Of a DNA stretch of 64,000 bases, positions 51,677 through 60,056 are shown piece after piece. The notes beneath the pieces were generated by a model. That model made no database searches. It was not told the origin of the DNA and saw nothing but the letters and a program-made list of their open reading frames with translations. The DNA lies in NCBI GenBank assembly GCA_041751425.1, contig JBGSXL010000007.1, positions 62,001 through 126,000 on the forward strand, written 5' to 3'. Position 1 is the first letter of the stretch, and every line of letters starts with the position of its first letter. A program made the position numbers and the translations under genes. Origin of the DNA: JAVVEG01 sp041751425 (GTDB taxonomy: Bacteria > Pseudomonadota > Gammaproteobacteria > Pseudomonadales > Pseudohongiellaceae).

Positions 51677-52675
51677 ATGGCAACGGCACAGATTAATCAC
51701 AGCATATTGACTTGGGCGCGCGAGCGCTCCGGGATTTCTATGCCTGCGTTTGCTGCCAAATGTGGTATCAGCGAAGAACGTTTGCGCCGCTGGGAAGATG
51801 GCGAGGAACAGTTAACCTTTAAACAGGCGCAGAAGTTTGCAGACAAGGCTTATGTGCCTTTTGGTTATCTCTTTCTCAATGAGCCACCTGTTGATGAACT
51901 GCCAATCCCGGATCTCAGGACCGTTGGTAGCAGTGGAGTAAACCGTCCAAGCGCAGAGTTGCTCGATTTGATCAAACTGACTTTGCAACGTCAGCAATGG
52001 TATCGGGACTATCTGACCAATGAGCTGGCAAGTCCTGGCATAGCAGTCGGGCGTGTCAACCCAAGTGCTCCGACAGAAGTCATCGTGAATGATATGAGGC
52101 AGCTCCTGGGTGTGCCCGCTCACCCGCAGCGCGGCAACTGGGAAGATTATTATCGGGACTTAATTACCCGTATAGAGGCGATTGGTGTGCTGGTCATGCG
52201 GGAATCCAGTCTGAATCATCATACCAGGCCACTGCGAGTTGAAGAGTTCCGAGGCTTTGCTATTGCCGAAGAATATGCTCCGGTAATTTTCGTTAACCAT
52301 GCTGATGCGGCAGGAGCCAGGCTATTTACATTGATCCACGAGCTCTGTCATATCTGGATGGGTATATCTGGTGTTTCTGATGGAAGTGAATCCTCTCACC
52401 ATGACAGCGAAGTGAAGTGCAACGCTGTGGCTGCTGAATTCCTAAAGGGGGAAAGTGGGCCAAACTTTCACCGAACCAAAAACTCCCAAATCAGCAAACC
52501 GTTTTCCAGAGCTGTATTGTCTCAGGCGTTCAATGGGCAGATATTGCTTCGCGTGGCCGGACAACTTTTGGGGATAAATCCAGCCAAGTTAAAACGATTT
52601 GCTAAATCTTTGGTTGAGGGCATGGAGAGCCACAAACTTTATATAGACATCACCTCCGAGACATTTCGAGTGTAA
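51677..52675 (+). CDS. XRE-ImmA fusion protein with an apparent internal deletion
   Basis: The 332-residue protein has an XRE-like N-terminus (ISEERLRRWEDGEEQLTFKQ) and an ImmA domain with HELCH (221-225) and VKCNAVAAEFL. Right after that the sequence jumps to GPNFHRTKNSQISKPFSRAV, which in relatives lies some 60 to 70 residues later. The reading frame is kept through the junction and the normal C-terminal helix (LLGINPAKLKRFA) follows. It may be folded poorly or lack the C-terminal part of the peptidase. ATG 51677 has GGAG six bases upstream. The Fic fragment follows by six bases. Confidence 0.75.
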   Translation: MATAQINHSILTWARERSGISMPAFAAKCGISEERLRRWEDGEEQLTFKQAQKFADKAYVPFGYLFLNEPPVDELPIPDLRTVGSSGVNRPSAELLDLIKLTLQRQQWYRDYLTNELASPGIAVGRVNPSAPTEVIVNDMRQLLGVPAHPQRGNWEDYYRDLITRIEAIGVLVMRESSLNHHTRPLRVEEFRGFAIAEEYAPVIFVNHADAAGARLFTLIHELCHIWMGISGVSDGSESSHHDSEVKCNAVAAEFLKGESGPNFHRTKNSQISKPFSRAVLSQAFNGQILLRVAGQLLGINPAKLKRFAKSLVEGMESHKLYIDITSETFRV

Positions 52676-52681
52676 TAGATC

Positions 52682-53098
52682 GTGAACGATGAAACCAATC
52701 GTTATAACGTCAAGGGTATGGAAGGAACATATCAGCCCGGCTCTAACGGACTTGTTTTGGCAAACAAGCTCGAGATCACTGACCCTGCTGAGTTGAATCA
52801 AGTGGAATTGGAGCTATTGGAGCAGCTGTATATTGAAGTTCTGGAGTCCCGTTTACCCTCAGGTATGATCACGGTAGATACAATCAAGGAATGGCATCGC
52901 CGCTGGCTTGGCAATGTATATGAATGGGCAGGATACGAACGTTCCGTTACCCTGAGTAAAGGTGGGTTTGCCTTCGCAGCGGCTACACAGATACCCAAGT
53001 TACTTGTGAATTTCCAGAGAGACTGTTTGCAGCGGTTTACACCATGTGATCAGCTGGACTTGGAAGGCTGGGTTGAGCGGGCGGTCCTTGAGGTCTAG
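52682..53098 (+). pseudogene. Fic-family protein truncated before its catalytic motif
   Basis: The 138-residue frame starts with GTG. It carries the N-terminal half of a Fic protein (MITVDTIKEWHRRWLGNVYEWAGYER on the usual plan, then KGGFAFAAATQIPKLL). It ends at WVERAVLEV, just where relatives continue into the HPFREGNGR motif. Without that motif it cannot transfer AMP. The DNA after the stop does not resume the family in any frame I checked, so a deletion is more likely than a point change. It remains coupled to the XRE-ImmA gene. Confidence 0.75.
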
Positions 53099-53265
53099 GA
53101 GGCCAAATGTACTTTGTATTTGCTGCTGGCTGCGCGTGTTGGAGTGAGGAGGAGTTGCTCTAATTTTTTTGCATCCTGACCCGTCTCAATAGCAGTAGAA
53201 GTTGCTATAGCCCTGATAATTCTGGCGCGAGATGGCTTTTTCGTTTTGGATTTTGAAACAGTCAT
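53095..53265 (-). CDS. Possible 56-residue basic protein
   Basis: A frame starting at ATG 53265 behind AGGAG codes for a Lys/Arg-rich N-terminus (MTVSKSKTKKPSRARII), then a helical part (GQDAKKLEQLLLTP). No family is recognised. The ribosome site is good and there is no competing gene except the last bases of the Fic remnant on the other strand. It may be a small DNA- or RNA-binding protein, or chance in a decayed patch. Confidence 0.4.
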   Translation of the reverse strand: MTVSKSKTKKPSRARIIRAIATSTAIETGQDAKKLEQLLLTPTRAASSKYKVHLAS

Positions 53266-53368
53266 ATTCGTCTCCTGTCGGTATATGGCCGATGTTACAG
53301 TGTTAAGTGAGCATTGTCAGGATTCAGCTGTATTAGACGTGACTAGTGCAGGTAAAGGGACGGATCAC

Positions 53369-53560
53369 ATGCGCTATATTGACCAACTCCCGACAGTTCC
53401 CAAAGGCAAGGCACTTGATTTCAAGCGTGATCTGTCTTCGCCGGGCCACAGCTCGATTTAGGGGTAGAGTCAGGGGTAGAGTGAGGGGTAGAGTCACGGC
53501 CCGAGTCACGGCTAGAGTCACAGCTAGAGTCACGGCTAGAGTCGGAGCTGGCAAAGACGA
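53369..53560 (+). pseudogene. Decayed AlbA_2-domain regulator
   Basis: The 30-codon start, behind AAGGGA, reads MRYIDQLPTVPKGKALDFKR then DLSSP. This is the usual beginning of AlbA_2 (divergent AAA-4) DNA-binding proteins. It then stops. In the next frame a run of GVES/ESRLES units follows and ends ESELAKTISP, matching the repeat region that precedes the C-terminal winged helix in this family. The central part is missing and a TGA interrupts the repeats, so the gene has lost more than 300 codons. Confidence 0.65.
53461..53544 (+). repeat. Seven 12-bp tandem repeats (GGGGTAGAGTCA type)
   Basis: Seven adjoining units with G/C changes at the first four bases run from 53461 to 53544. They encode the ES-rich region of the AlbA_2 pseudogene; such repeats are natural for this family. 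Confidence 0.85.
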
Positions 53561-53690
53561 TTTCTCCCGCAAAGTGGAAGCCGAATTTAACCGCATGATT
53601 GACAATACAAACGCCAGGGTGGCGCAATCATGAAAACGGAACTTGTTCAAACACTGACGTCACTTTCGAATGTAATGATCTCGCAGAGCA

Positions 53691-53710
53691 TTTTGTTGAC
53701 GTCAACAAAA
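53691..53710. promoter_or_regulatory. 20-bp perfect palindrome TTTTGTTGACGTCAACAAAA
   Basis: A perfect palindrome lies in the otherwise gene-free stretch 53562-53938. It is compatible with a dimeric regulator site. No intact gene is adjacent, and it may belong to a lost gene. Confidence 0.6.
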
Positions 53711-53872
53711 CGATCAATCTGTACTCGAGAAACCAGTCCGAAATGGACGAATCAGTTGACATGGTAAATAGAGTTGTTAACACTTCGCCCCACATCCGCC
53801 CCTTGGCAGTACGCCCCCTCTATTATCCTGAGGGTGCGCCGACCCCCTGGGGCTTTTCTATTTCTGGTCGAC

Positions 53873-53935
53873 CATTTGTTGGTTAAACAAGCGTCCATTT
53901 GTATGCTGAAAGACCGTCCAATTGTATGTTGGTGG
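53873..53935. repeat. Repeat Y: two GTCCANTTGTATG units before the hipA end
   Basis: The segment contains the X-like CATTTGTTGGTTAAACAAGC plus two units, GCGTCCATTTGTATG and CCGTCCAATTGTATG, spaced 22 bp apart. The pair X and Y brackets the decayed 3.3-kb region from the ImmA gene to the AlbA_2 remnant. Confidence 0.7.
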
Positions 53936-53938
53936 GCC

Positions 53939-55177
53939 TCAGAGATTAAACGCCGCCCCCATAATCTGCTGCTCACCCCTGCTAATCCCCACATCGCTCG
54001 CTTTAGATCTCCAACCGCCAACACCGGCCAACACTTCATCCTTAATCTTCAATGCCTGTCCCCTATTGAGCTGGAAGAATTCGATGACTTCCATGGCCAG
54101 TCCGTAGTCCAGACTGTTGTCGCTGTCGGTGATATTAAGGTGCAACCCATTGGCAGGCGTGACGGGGTTGATGTCAAAGGCGGGCGATAGTAACCAGCCG
54201 CCCTGGTGGTAAATAAATCCGTGGTTGCGCAGATGGTCGTCTGTGTTGGAGATCGCAATGTAAAAGACGATCCGGCGCCACAACTGCGCGAGATCTTCTT
54301 TTGTATTCGCACCGTGCTTTATCAGGAATTGTGCTAACTCCAGATAGCTGGTTTCATACTCGCCATCGTAATACCCGAGTTGAGTCATCGCCGATGTAAA
54401 GTGAAGTCGGTGTTCTTTGGTGCGATCAAAACGTTTGGTCAGGAAAGTGTGGTGGTGACTGCCGAATTTCTCAAGTCGACACTCGGGCATGATGACTCCT
54501 GCGTCCAGCGCCAGTTGATACGCAACATATTCCCAGGCGGCAATGTCGTAACCATCATGCTGACTCGGAAACTTTGCGATCCATAAGTGCCCATCCTCAT
54601 CGGTCACACTCGCTTTGGGCCGGGCACCGCCCAACGAAGAGCCCGGTGACATGAGCATAGTGAGCCATTGCAGGTATTCGGGGTCATCGCTATCGGCGCT
54701 TTCTTCCACCTTGCGGGCTGCGTGTTCAAGTTCTCTCAAGGATGAAAGTGGAGGGGCGGCAAGACGTTCATTGTTGTCGAGAAAAGGACAATCTAATTGA
54801 CGCTTGAATCTTAGCGCGCCAGCGCGGTGAATGTCGTGAACACCCAGAAGGTAATCGACTTCATTCAGTACTCGTGGGCGACGCTCGTCCTGACGGGCAT
54901 GGATCGCTTTGCGCCGTTTCATTAACAGGCGTCCCCAGCGATCCGGGCAGGAATCCAAAAACACACGGAAATTTTTATCGTCTTCAGCGTACTGGTCGCC
55001 GGAATAGAGGCTCAGTCCGGGATCAATCTGTTGCGCATAGGGCGACTGCAGCCAGTCAGTGTCATAACTGAAGCTGAAGTGTTCCTTCTGGCGCACAGTA
55101 GAAGAGCGAAGTGTGCCCACAAGTACGGGCTCCTCGAATTCTTCCCAGTTCGCAAAAACAAAAACCTCGGTGCTCAT
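53939..55177 (-). CDS. hipA: HipA-type serine/threonine kinase toxin
   Basis: The 412-residue protein has the HipA N-domain (DPGLSLYSGDQYAEDDKNFR), the P-loop-like SLGGARPKASV, the kinase core with LTKRFDR and the catalytic SNTDDHLRNHGF, then FDINPV as metal-binding DFD-like. In studied systems HipA phosphorylates glutamyl-tRNA synthetase or other targets and causes growth arrest. Its ATG overlaps the hipB stop as ATGA. Spacing and order (antitoxin first) are classical. The catalytic residues look complete. Confidence 0.9.
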   Translation of the reverse strand: MSTEVFVFANWEEFEEPVLVGTLRSSTVRQKEHFSFSYDTDWLQSPYAQQIDPGLSLYSGDQYAEDDKNFRVFLDSCPDRWGRLLMKRRKAIHARQDERRPRVLNEVDYLLGVHDIHRAGALRFKRQLDCPFLDNNERLAAPPLSSLRELEHAARKVEESADSDDPEYLQWLTMLMSPGSSLGGARPKASVTDEDGHLWIAKFPSQHDGYDIAAWEYVAYQLALDAGVIMPECRLEKFGSHHHTFLTKRFDRTKEHRLHFTSAMTQLGYYDGEYETSYLELAQFLIKHGANTKEDLAQLWRRIVFYIAISNTDDHLRNHGFIYHQGGWLLSPAFDINPVTPANGLHLNITDSDNSLDYGLAMEVIEFFQLNRGQALKIKDEVLAGVGGWRSKASDVGISRGEQQIMGAAFNL

Positions 55178-55515
55178 GATGGCGTTTCCGTTTTCTTGCT
55201 CATCAATTTGATGTCCTGCAGTTTACGACCCAACTCATCGTCCAGAGCCACTTTGGTGAGATCACCCGCCAGCCCCAGGACATTGAGCACGGCAAGATAA
55301 TGGCCAATTGAGACGCTGGGATCGCCCTTTTCAATTTTACGAATGGTCAGGCGGCTAAGCCCTGTGCGTTCGGACACCAGGATTTGGGTATAGCCTCTGC
55401 GTTTACAGGCCAGTTTGATGTTCTCGCCAAGCAGCTCCAGCAGGCGTCGATCTTTGGGAAAGACTACAGCGGAGCGACTTTGTTGCGATTTTTTAGTGAT
55501 CACTATGGTTACCAA
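55174..55515 (-). CDS. hipB: HipB-type XRE antitoxin
   Basis: The 113-residue protein has a helix-turn-helix at about residues 30-85 (GENIKLACKRRGYTQILVSE, then GLSRLTIRKIEKG) and a flexible tail of about 20 residues. It should repress the operon and hold HipA inactive. The frame has only TTG at 55515 or GTG at 55503 as start, with no clear ribosome site, and operator halves overlap this start. Weak translation starts are often seen for regulators with leader control, but this is inference. Confidence 0.83.
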   Translation of the reverse strand: MVTIVITKKSQQSRSAVVFPKDRRLLELLGENIKLACKRRGYTQILVSERTGLSRLTIRKIEKGDPSVSIGHYLAVLNVLGLAGDLTKVALDDELGRKLQDIKLMSKKTETPS

Positions 55516-55561
55516 TTTTGCGTGAAAGTGGTAATTATAGTGTCCAATTGGTAAATAGCAA
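55509..55561 (-). promoter_or_regulatory. hipBA promoter with inverted operator halves
   Basis: On the minus strand TTGCTA and TATAAT are spaced by 16 bp (55556-55561 and 55534-55539). The half-sites TTACCAATT (55509-55517) and AATTGGTAA (55546-55554) form an inverted pair with centres 37 bp apart. One lies between the -35 and -10 boxes and the other over the hipB start, which fits autorepression by HipB. Confidence 0.6.
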
Positions 55562-55741
55562 GTTGATTGAGCACTATGCTACAAAATGAGGAGTATTGGT
55601 AAGCGTGAGTTTCAAGGGTGGGGACGAGCAGGCGTGCTCACGAGGTATTTGAGGTGGGAAGAGTTTTGGGGGTCGGGGCTTGATTGTTGTTCAGCCCACC
55701 TCCGCTAACGCTTTGGCGGGGGAATCCAATGTACCCGTTTA

Positions 55742-56860
55742 CTAACAAACCGCATCTTGATTCCCCCGCACAAGCCGCCTCGCCGCCCGCACCCACGGAA
55801 CCACTTTCAGCTTCAACCCCTGCAACAATCGTCCCCGCAGCGTTTTTGAGTACACAATCATCCACACCAGTTCGCGCGTTTCTTGCGTCCATACCCGCTT
55901 CCAGTCATCAGTACCACCCAGAAAATCGTACTCCCTGATGCCACGGTCGTAGGCTGACTCCAGAACCTTCCAGGCCAGCAATTGTGAGGGCGAATAGGGC
56001 GCGAAGTCGGTGTCGTAACCCGTTTTGAGCACATACACCGTGTTTTTAGCTTCAAGACAGTATTGGAACGCAATGCGTCTGCCACCCACACACAAAAAGT
56101 AGAGGCGTAATCCATCTGTTGTGGCATTGCGCGCGGCCAGATTGCCGTAGAACGCCCTCAGCGCAGGGTCGGAGCTGATCGCGGTCCCTTTTTCGCCTTT
56201 CCATCCCATGGATTCCATTCGGTAACCGGCCTGCAATGCATCATCGAGCAGATCACCACCTGTTACGACTTCCAGCGTGATCCCACCATGCTCGGCCAGC
56301 TTCTTGAATTGCCGCTGGAAATTGCCGCGTCGGTTCTTGCTGAGTGTCTTCAGATGATCGTCCCACTTGCCGATGATGGTTAAAAAGGGAGACTGTCCCT
56401 CAGTCCAGTAGGTGCGGGTTAGCCCGCTGTTGGCAGCAAAATTTTCAACCACGGCCAGAGCCGGCGATACCCTGTGGAATGGGCTCAATTCCAGCACATC
56501 CCAGGTGGGTGATACGCTGAGCACATGCTGCCACAGCAATTGGAGAAACTCCGCCCGACGGTTTTCGAGCACGGGAAAGCTGGTGCGCTGCAGGTGGGTA
56601 TTATAGAGCGTACCGAGCCGGCGTACTGAGAATCCAAAGCGCTGCTCCTGACTAAACATCAGAGGGGCCACGCCGCATATCTTGTCGCCTTTGCGCCAGA
56701 TAAGCACATGGAGCTGGTTTGCTGCACCGAATGCTTCCCACCATGCACAGGTCCAGGCGTGACTCTCAAATGGAGAAGTATCACTAGCCTCAGCGATAAG
56801 TTCGTTCCACGGACTCTCTAAGCGCAGCAATTCCTGATAGTCTGTAACGACTTCCAGCAT
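55742..56860 (-). CDS. CelD/FemAB-like GNAT acetyltransferase (EPS cluster)
   Basis: The 372-residue protein has the Acetyltransf_6 (CelD/BcsL-like) fold, with LSKNRRGNFQRQFKKL in the centre and YDFLGGTDDWKRVWTQ near the end. These proteins modify sugars or lipid-linked precursors in polysaccharide pathways, though most are uncharacterised. Its ATG overlaps the stop of the second CelD-like gene as TGATG, so the two are translated together. It is the last gene of the cluster; a weak GC hairpin (CCTCCGC ... GCGGGGG) lies downstream near 55700. Confidence 0.82.
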   Translation of the reverse strand: MLEVVTDYQELLRLESPWNELIAEASDTSPFESHAWTCAWWEAFGAANQLHVLIWRKGDKICGVAPLMFSQEQRFGFSVRRLGTLYNTHLQRTSFPVLENRRAEFLQLLWQHVLSVSPTWDVLELSPFHRVSPALAVVENFAANSGLTRTYWTEGQSPFLTIIGKWDDHLKTLSKNRRGNFQRQFKKLAEHGGITLEVVTGGDLLDDALQAGYRMESMGWKGEKGTAISSDPALRAFYGNLAARNATTDGLRLYFLCVGGRRIAFQYCLEAKNTVYVLKTGYDTDFAPYSPSQLLAWKVLESAYDRGIREYDFLGGTDDWKRVWTQETRELVWMIVYSKTLRGRLLQGLKLKVVPWVRAARRLVRGNQDAVC

Positions 56861-58083
56861 CAGGTCTCACCTCCCGCTCGTCTTGGCTGCGATGCAGACT
56901 TTTTCAGACCCTTCGCAAGATCGACCCAACCGTTTCTGGCAACCGAAAGCAACCGGCGATTTTTTATGCGGTAATTGCAGAGTACCTTCTGCGCATTGGC
57001 GAAGCGGCCTTTGTTGAAACTCATGCCGAACATCATGTCGATTGTTGTCACGCCGCGGCGCGCCTCTTCCTCTATCAGAAAGAGCAGTAGCTGCACACCG
57101 CCGGAAAAAGGCTCGGCGCGCTGGTCCATGCCAATAAAATAATAGAAATAGGTGTCTCGTTGAAAAAGACCGAGGGCGAAAGCGGCCGGCCTATCGTCGA
57201 TATCGAGCCAGTAGTGCCGCGCGCAACCAGTCTGCTCTGCCCAACTGAAGGCGTGTTCCATGGCAGTGGCCTCGATCTCGTTACCAAAGACTGAGTAGTG
57301 ACCTTGACCACCCTTGTTATTCAATCGCTGCTGACGATCAACGTGCATCTCCCGGATGAGTTTCCAGCGCTCAGAAGACACGCCATTGCTGCTGTGGAAG
57401 CGGACGTTGCCGACACCTTCAAGCTGCCTTTGGCAGCGGCGCAGGGCCTTGAGCATTTTTCGGCTCAGCGAAGCGTGATAGGCCTGGAAGCCTTCGTTCA
57501 GGTCGACCAGGCCCACCCGGTTTTCGTCATTCACCACATCCGCCCGAGGCCAGACGCGTCGGAGGTAGTCCAGGGCTGGCGAAGCCGCGGGGAAATGATT
57601 GAGCTCCAGTTGGTCCCAGCGTCCGCTTTCCCTCTCGAGGGTTGCCAGTAGGGTTCTTATACAGGTCTCGCGCAGGTTTTCGTCAACGACCAGGATATCC
57701 GGCAGCGGATTGGCCAACGTAGGATGATGGGTTCCCAGCAGCGAAACAATCCGTCGCCAACCTTGCAACGGCCCCTTCTGCAACACCTGAAAAGGGGCCA
57801 GCGCCAGCATCTCTTCGTTCTGCCAGATGCTTATAAAGAAGAGCGTTGAAGGTTGCAGGGAGTAAGCGGGCCAGAGTCCATGCAGCCAACCGGGCATATA
57901 GAAAATCCCGTAAGGCCCCAGTGCAGTGAGGAAATGCTGATAGCCTTCTCCCCAGCTCTCCATCTCGTCAAGATGGGTGGCGATCCGCACTGAGAGGGCG
58001 TAGCCAAGCGCGCCAGCACCGGGTTGTTTTTTCAATAAATTGTTAACCGGGGGCTGGTATTCTGTGGCAGCTGGAGTGTGCAT
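56860..58083 (-). CDS. CelD/FemAB-like GNAT acetyltransferase (EPS cluster)
   Basis: The 407-residue protein is a distant paralogue of its neighbour: SLSRKMLKALRRCQRQLEGV in the centre and TIDMMFGMSFNKGRFA near the C-terminus. The family transfers acyl or aminoacyl groups; the substrate here is unknown. It starts three bases after the asnB stop and overlaps the next gene as TGATG. The N-terminal 30 residues are Pro/Gly-rich and not conserved, so a later start is possible. Confidence 0.8.
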   Translation of the reverse strand: MHTPAATEYQPPVNNLLKKQPGAGALGYALSVRIATHLDEMESWGEGYQHFLTALGPYGIFYMPGWLHGLWPAYSLQPSTLFFISIWQNEEMLALAPFQVLQKGPLQGWRRIVSLLGTHHPTLANPLPDILVVDENLRETCIRTLLATLERESGRWDQLELNHFPAASPALDYLRRVWPRADVVNDENRVGLVDLNEGFQAYHASLSRKMLKALRRCQRQLEGVGNVRFHSSNGVSSERWKLIREMHVDRQQRLNNKGGQGHYSVFGNEIEATAMEHAFSWAEQTGCARHYWLDIDDRPAAFALGLFQRDTYFYYFIGMDQRAEPFSGGVQLLLFLIEEEARRGVTTIDMMFGMSFNKGRFANAQKVLCNYRIKNRRLLSVARNGWVDLAKGLKKSASQPRRAGGET

Positions 58084-58086
58084 GAA

Positions 58087-60033
58087 TTAAATGACCATGG
58101 CGGCGCGCTGAGGCGTAAGGATCGGTGCGGGCCTCATCCGGGTGATCGTCCCGGGGAACGCGGTCTTGCGCACCAGCGGTTGGTCCAAGAAGCGGCGGCA
58201 CCACAACTCGAAGGACACCAAGGTCCACAGTTGCATATCCAGCTGTCTTCCACGTTGATGCATGGCAAGCAGTTTCTCGATGTACTCCGTGTTGAAAATC
58301 CTGCGAGCCCGGCTGGTCTCCGACAGCAGCAGGTCGTGAACAAATTCCATCAACTCGCCCCGGAACCAGATCCCCAGCGGCACAGCGAAACCCTGCTTGC
58401 GCCGGTCGATGATGGTGTCCGGCAGGATGCCTCGCATGGCCTTCTTCAGGATGTGCTTGGTTGTGCCGGCCCGCAGTTTGTACTCTGGTGGAATGGTGGC
58501 CGCGTACTCCACCAGTTTGTGATCCAGTAGCGGCGAGCGGGTTTCCAAGGAATGGGCCATGCTCATCCTGTCTACCTTCGTCAGGATGTCCTGCGGGAGA
58601 TAATCGTGCAGATCGATGTACTGGAGGGCTGACAGCCAATGCGTGCCCTTCTTCTCCAGTTCAAGTGCCATCGCACGGAATGGATCGTCCTTAATGACCT
58701 GATCGGCGATCTCGCGGCGGAACAGAGAGCGTTTCTCGTCCACATTGAAAACATTGGTGGCATCGAGATAACGATCCATCCCATCCAGGGCGATATGGCG
58801 CAGGAAATTGCGCCCTTTCATTCCTTCCGGCATGCGCGAACCGACTCCGCCCAGTATGTTCCGAACAGCAGAAGGGATGTGACGGTAGCGTCGCTCCTTC
58901 TGTTCCACCACATAGCGATCGTAGCCTGCGAACAACTCATCGCCACCGTCCCCGGAGAGTGCCACTGTTACATGCTGAGCTGCCAGCTTGGATACCATGT
59001 AAGTCGGGATTGCAGAGGAATCCCCGAATGGCTCATCGAGGTACCAGACCAGATCGTCGAGAATGCTGAGTACATCCGGCTCGAGGATCAGCTCGTGGTG
59101 CTCAGTACCGAACATGTTTGCGACCTGCCTGGCATGCGGGGCTTCGTTGTAGTTTGTCTCCGTGAACCCGATGGAGAAGGTCTTGATCGGACTCGATGAC
59201 TGCCTTGCCATCAAGGCCACCACTGCACTGGAATCGAGTCCACCGCTGAGGAAGGCACCGTAGGGCACATCGCAGTCCATGCGAATCCTGACAGACTCCA
59301 TCAGCAACTCGCGCAGGCCCTCGACCCATTGCTCCTCCGTCTGGCTGTAGTCAGCCTTGAAGTCCACATCCCAATATCGATGGATTTGCGGCTCCTTGCC
59401 CGCTTCAAGCAGCATCACGTGACCTGGCGGCAGTTTGTGTACGCCTTGAATGATGCTCTCCTCTGACGGAGTGGTCAGGTAGGAGAACAGATGACCCACG
59501 GAAGTCCAGTTCAGCTCACGCTCCACGTCCGGCAACTGCAACAGCGCCTTCAGTTCAGAGGCGAATGCAAGACGGCCTGCAAAGGTGCCATAGTAAAGAG
59601 GCTTCTTGCCCAGACGGTCCCTGGCTATCAGCAAGCGCTTGCGTCGATCGTCCCAGAGCGAAAACGCAAACATGCCACGCAACTTCTGCACACAGTCTGC
59701 GCCAAATTCTTCGTAGAGATGCACGATGACTTCGGTATCGGATTGTGTGGAGAAAACATGACCAGTCGCTTCCAGTTCCGCCCGCAGCTCCCTGAAGTTG
59801 TAGATTTCTCCGTTCATGACGACATGGACGGTTCCATCTTCATTGCTCACCGGTTGGTGACCGTTCTCCACATCGACAATGCTCAGTCGGCGCATGCCAA
59901 GGCCGACATAGTCATTGATGTAAAACCCTTCGTCATTAGGGCCGCGGTGTTGCAGAACATTACACATGTCCTGGACTTCCTGATAGGCGACGGGTGTTCC
60001 ATTTAGTCCGAATATGCCAGCAATGCCGCACAT
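58087..60033 (-). CDS. asnB: Glutamine-hydrolysing asparagine synthase-like amidotransferase
   Basis: The 648-residue protein starts MCGIAGIFG, exposing the catalytic Cys of the class II glutaminase domain (residues 1-210). It continues with an ATP-pyrophosphatase synthetase domain (SGGLDSSAV near residue 265, then ALSGDGGDELFAGYDRY). It transfers amide nitrogen from glutamine to an acid. AGAGGA precedes the ATG. In polysaccharide clusters such enzymes may amidate sugars instead of making asparagine, which is likely here given its neighbours (flippase, acetyltransferases), but not shown. Confidence 0.93.
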   Translation of the reverse strand: MCGIAGIFGLNGTPVAYQEVQDMCNVLQHRGPNDEGFYINDYVGLGMRRLSIVDVENGHQPVSNEDGTVHVVMNGEIYNFRELRAELEATGHVFSTQSDTEVIVHLYEEFGADCVQKLRGMFAFSLWDDRRKRLLIARDRLGKKPLYYGTFAGRLAFASELKALLQLPDVERELNWTSVGHLFSYLTTPSEESIIQGVHKLPPGHVMLLEAGKEPQIHRYWDVDFKADYSQTEEQWVEGLRELLMESVRIRMDCDVPYGAFLSGGLDSSAVVALMARQSSSPIKTFSIGFTETNYNEAPHARQVANMFGTEHHELILEPDVLSILDDLVWYLDEPFGDSSAIPTYMVSKLAAQHVTVALSGDGGDELFAGYDRYVVEQKERRYRHIPSAVRNILGGVGSRMPEGMKGRNFLRHIALDGMDRYLDATNVFNVDEKRSLFRREIADQVIKDDPFRAMALELEKKGTHWLSALQYIDLHDYLPQDILTKVDRMSMAHSLETRSPLLDHKLVEYAATIPPEYKLRAGTTKHILKKAMRGILPDTIIDRRKQGFAVPLGIWFRGELMEFVHDLLLSETSRARRIFNTEYIEKLLAMHQRGRQLDMQLWTLVSFELWCRRFLDQPLVRKTAFPGTITRMRPAPILTPQRAAMVI

Positions 60034-60056
60034 AGATCATTCCTCTGTTAACGCTG

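Noticed and set aside
53346..53633. 95-residue Arg/Val-rich protein on the plus strand (and antisense Thr/Leu-rich frame)
   Set aside because: Both are alternative readings of the 12-bp repeats of the AlbA_2 pseudogene; no ribosome site or known domain.
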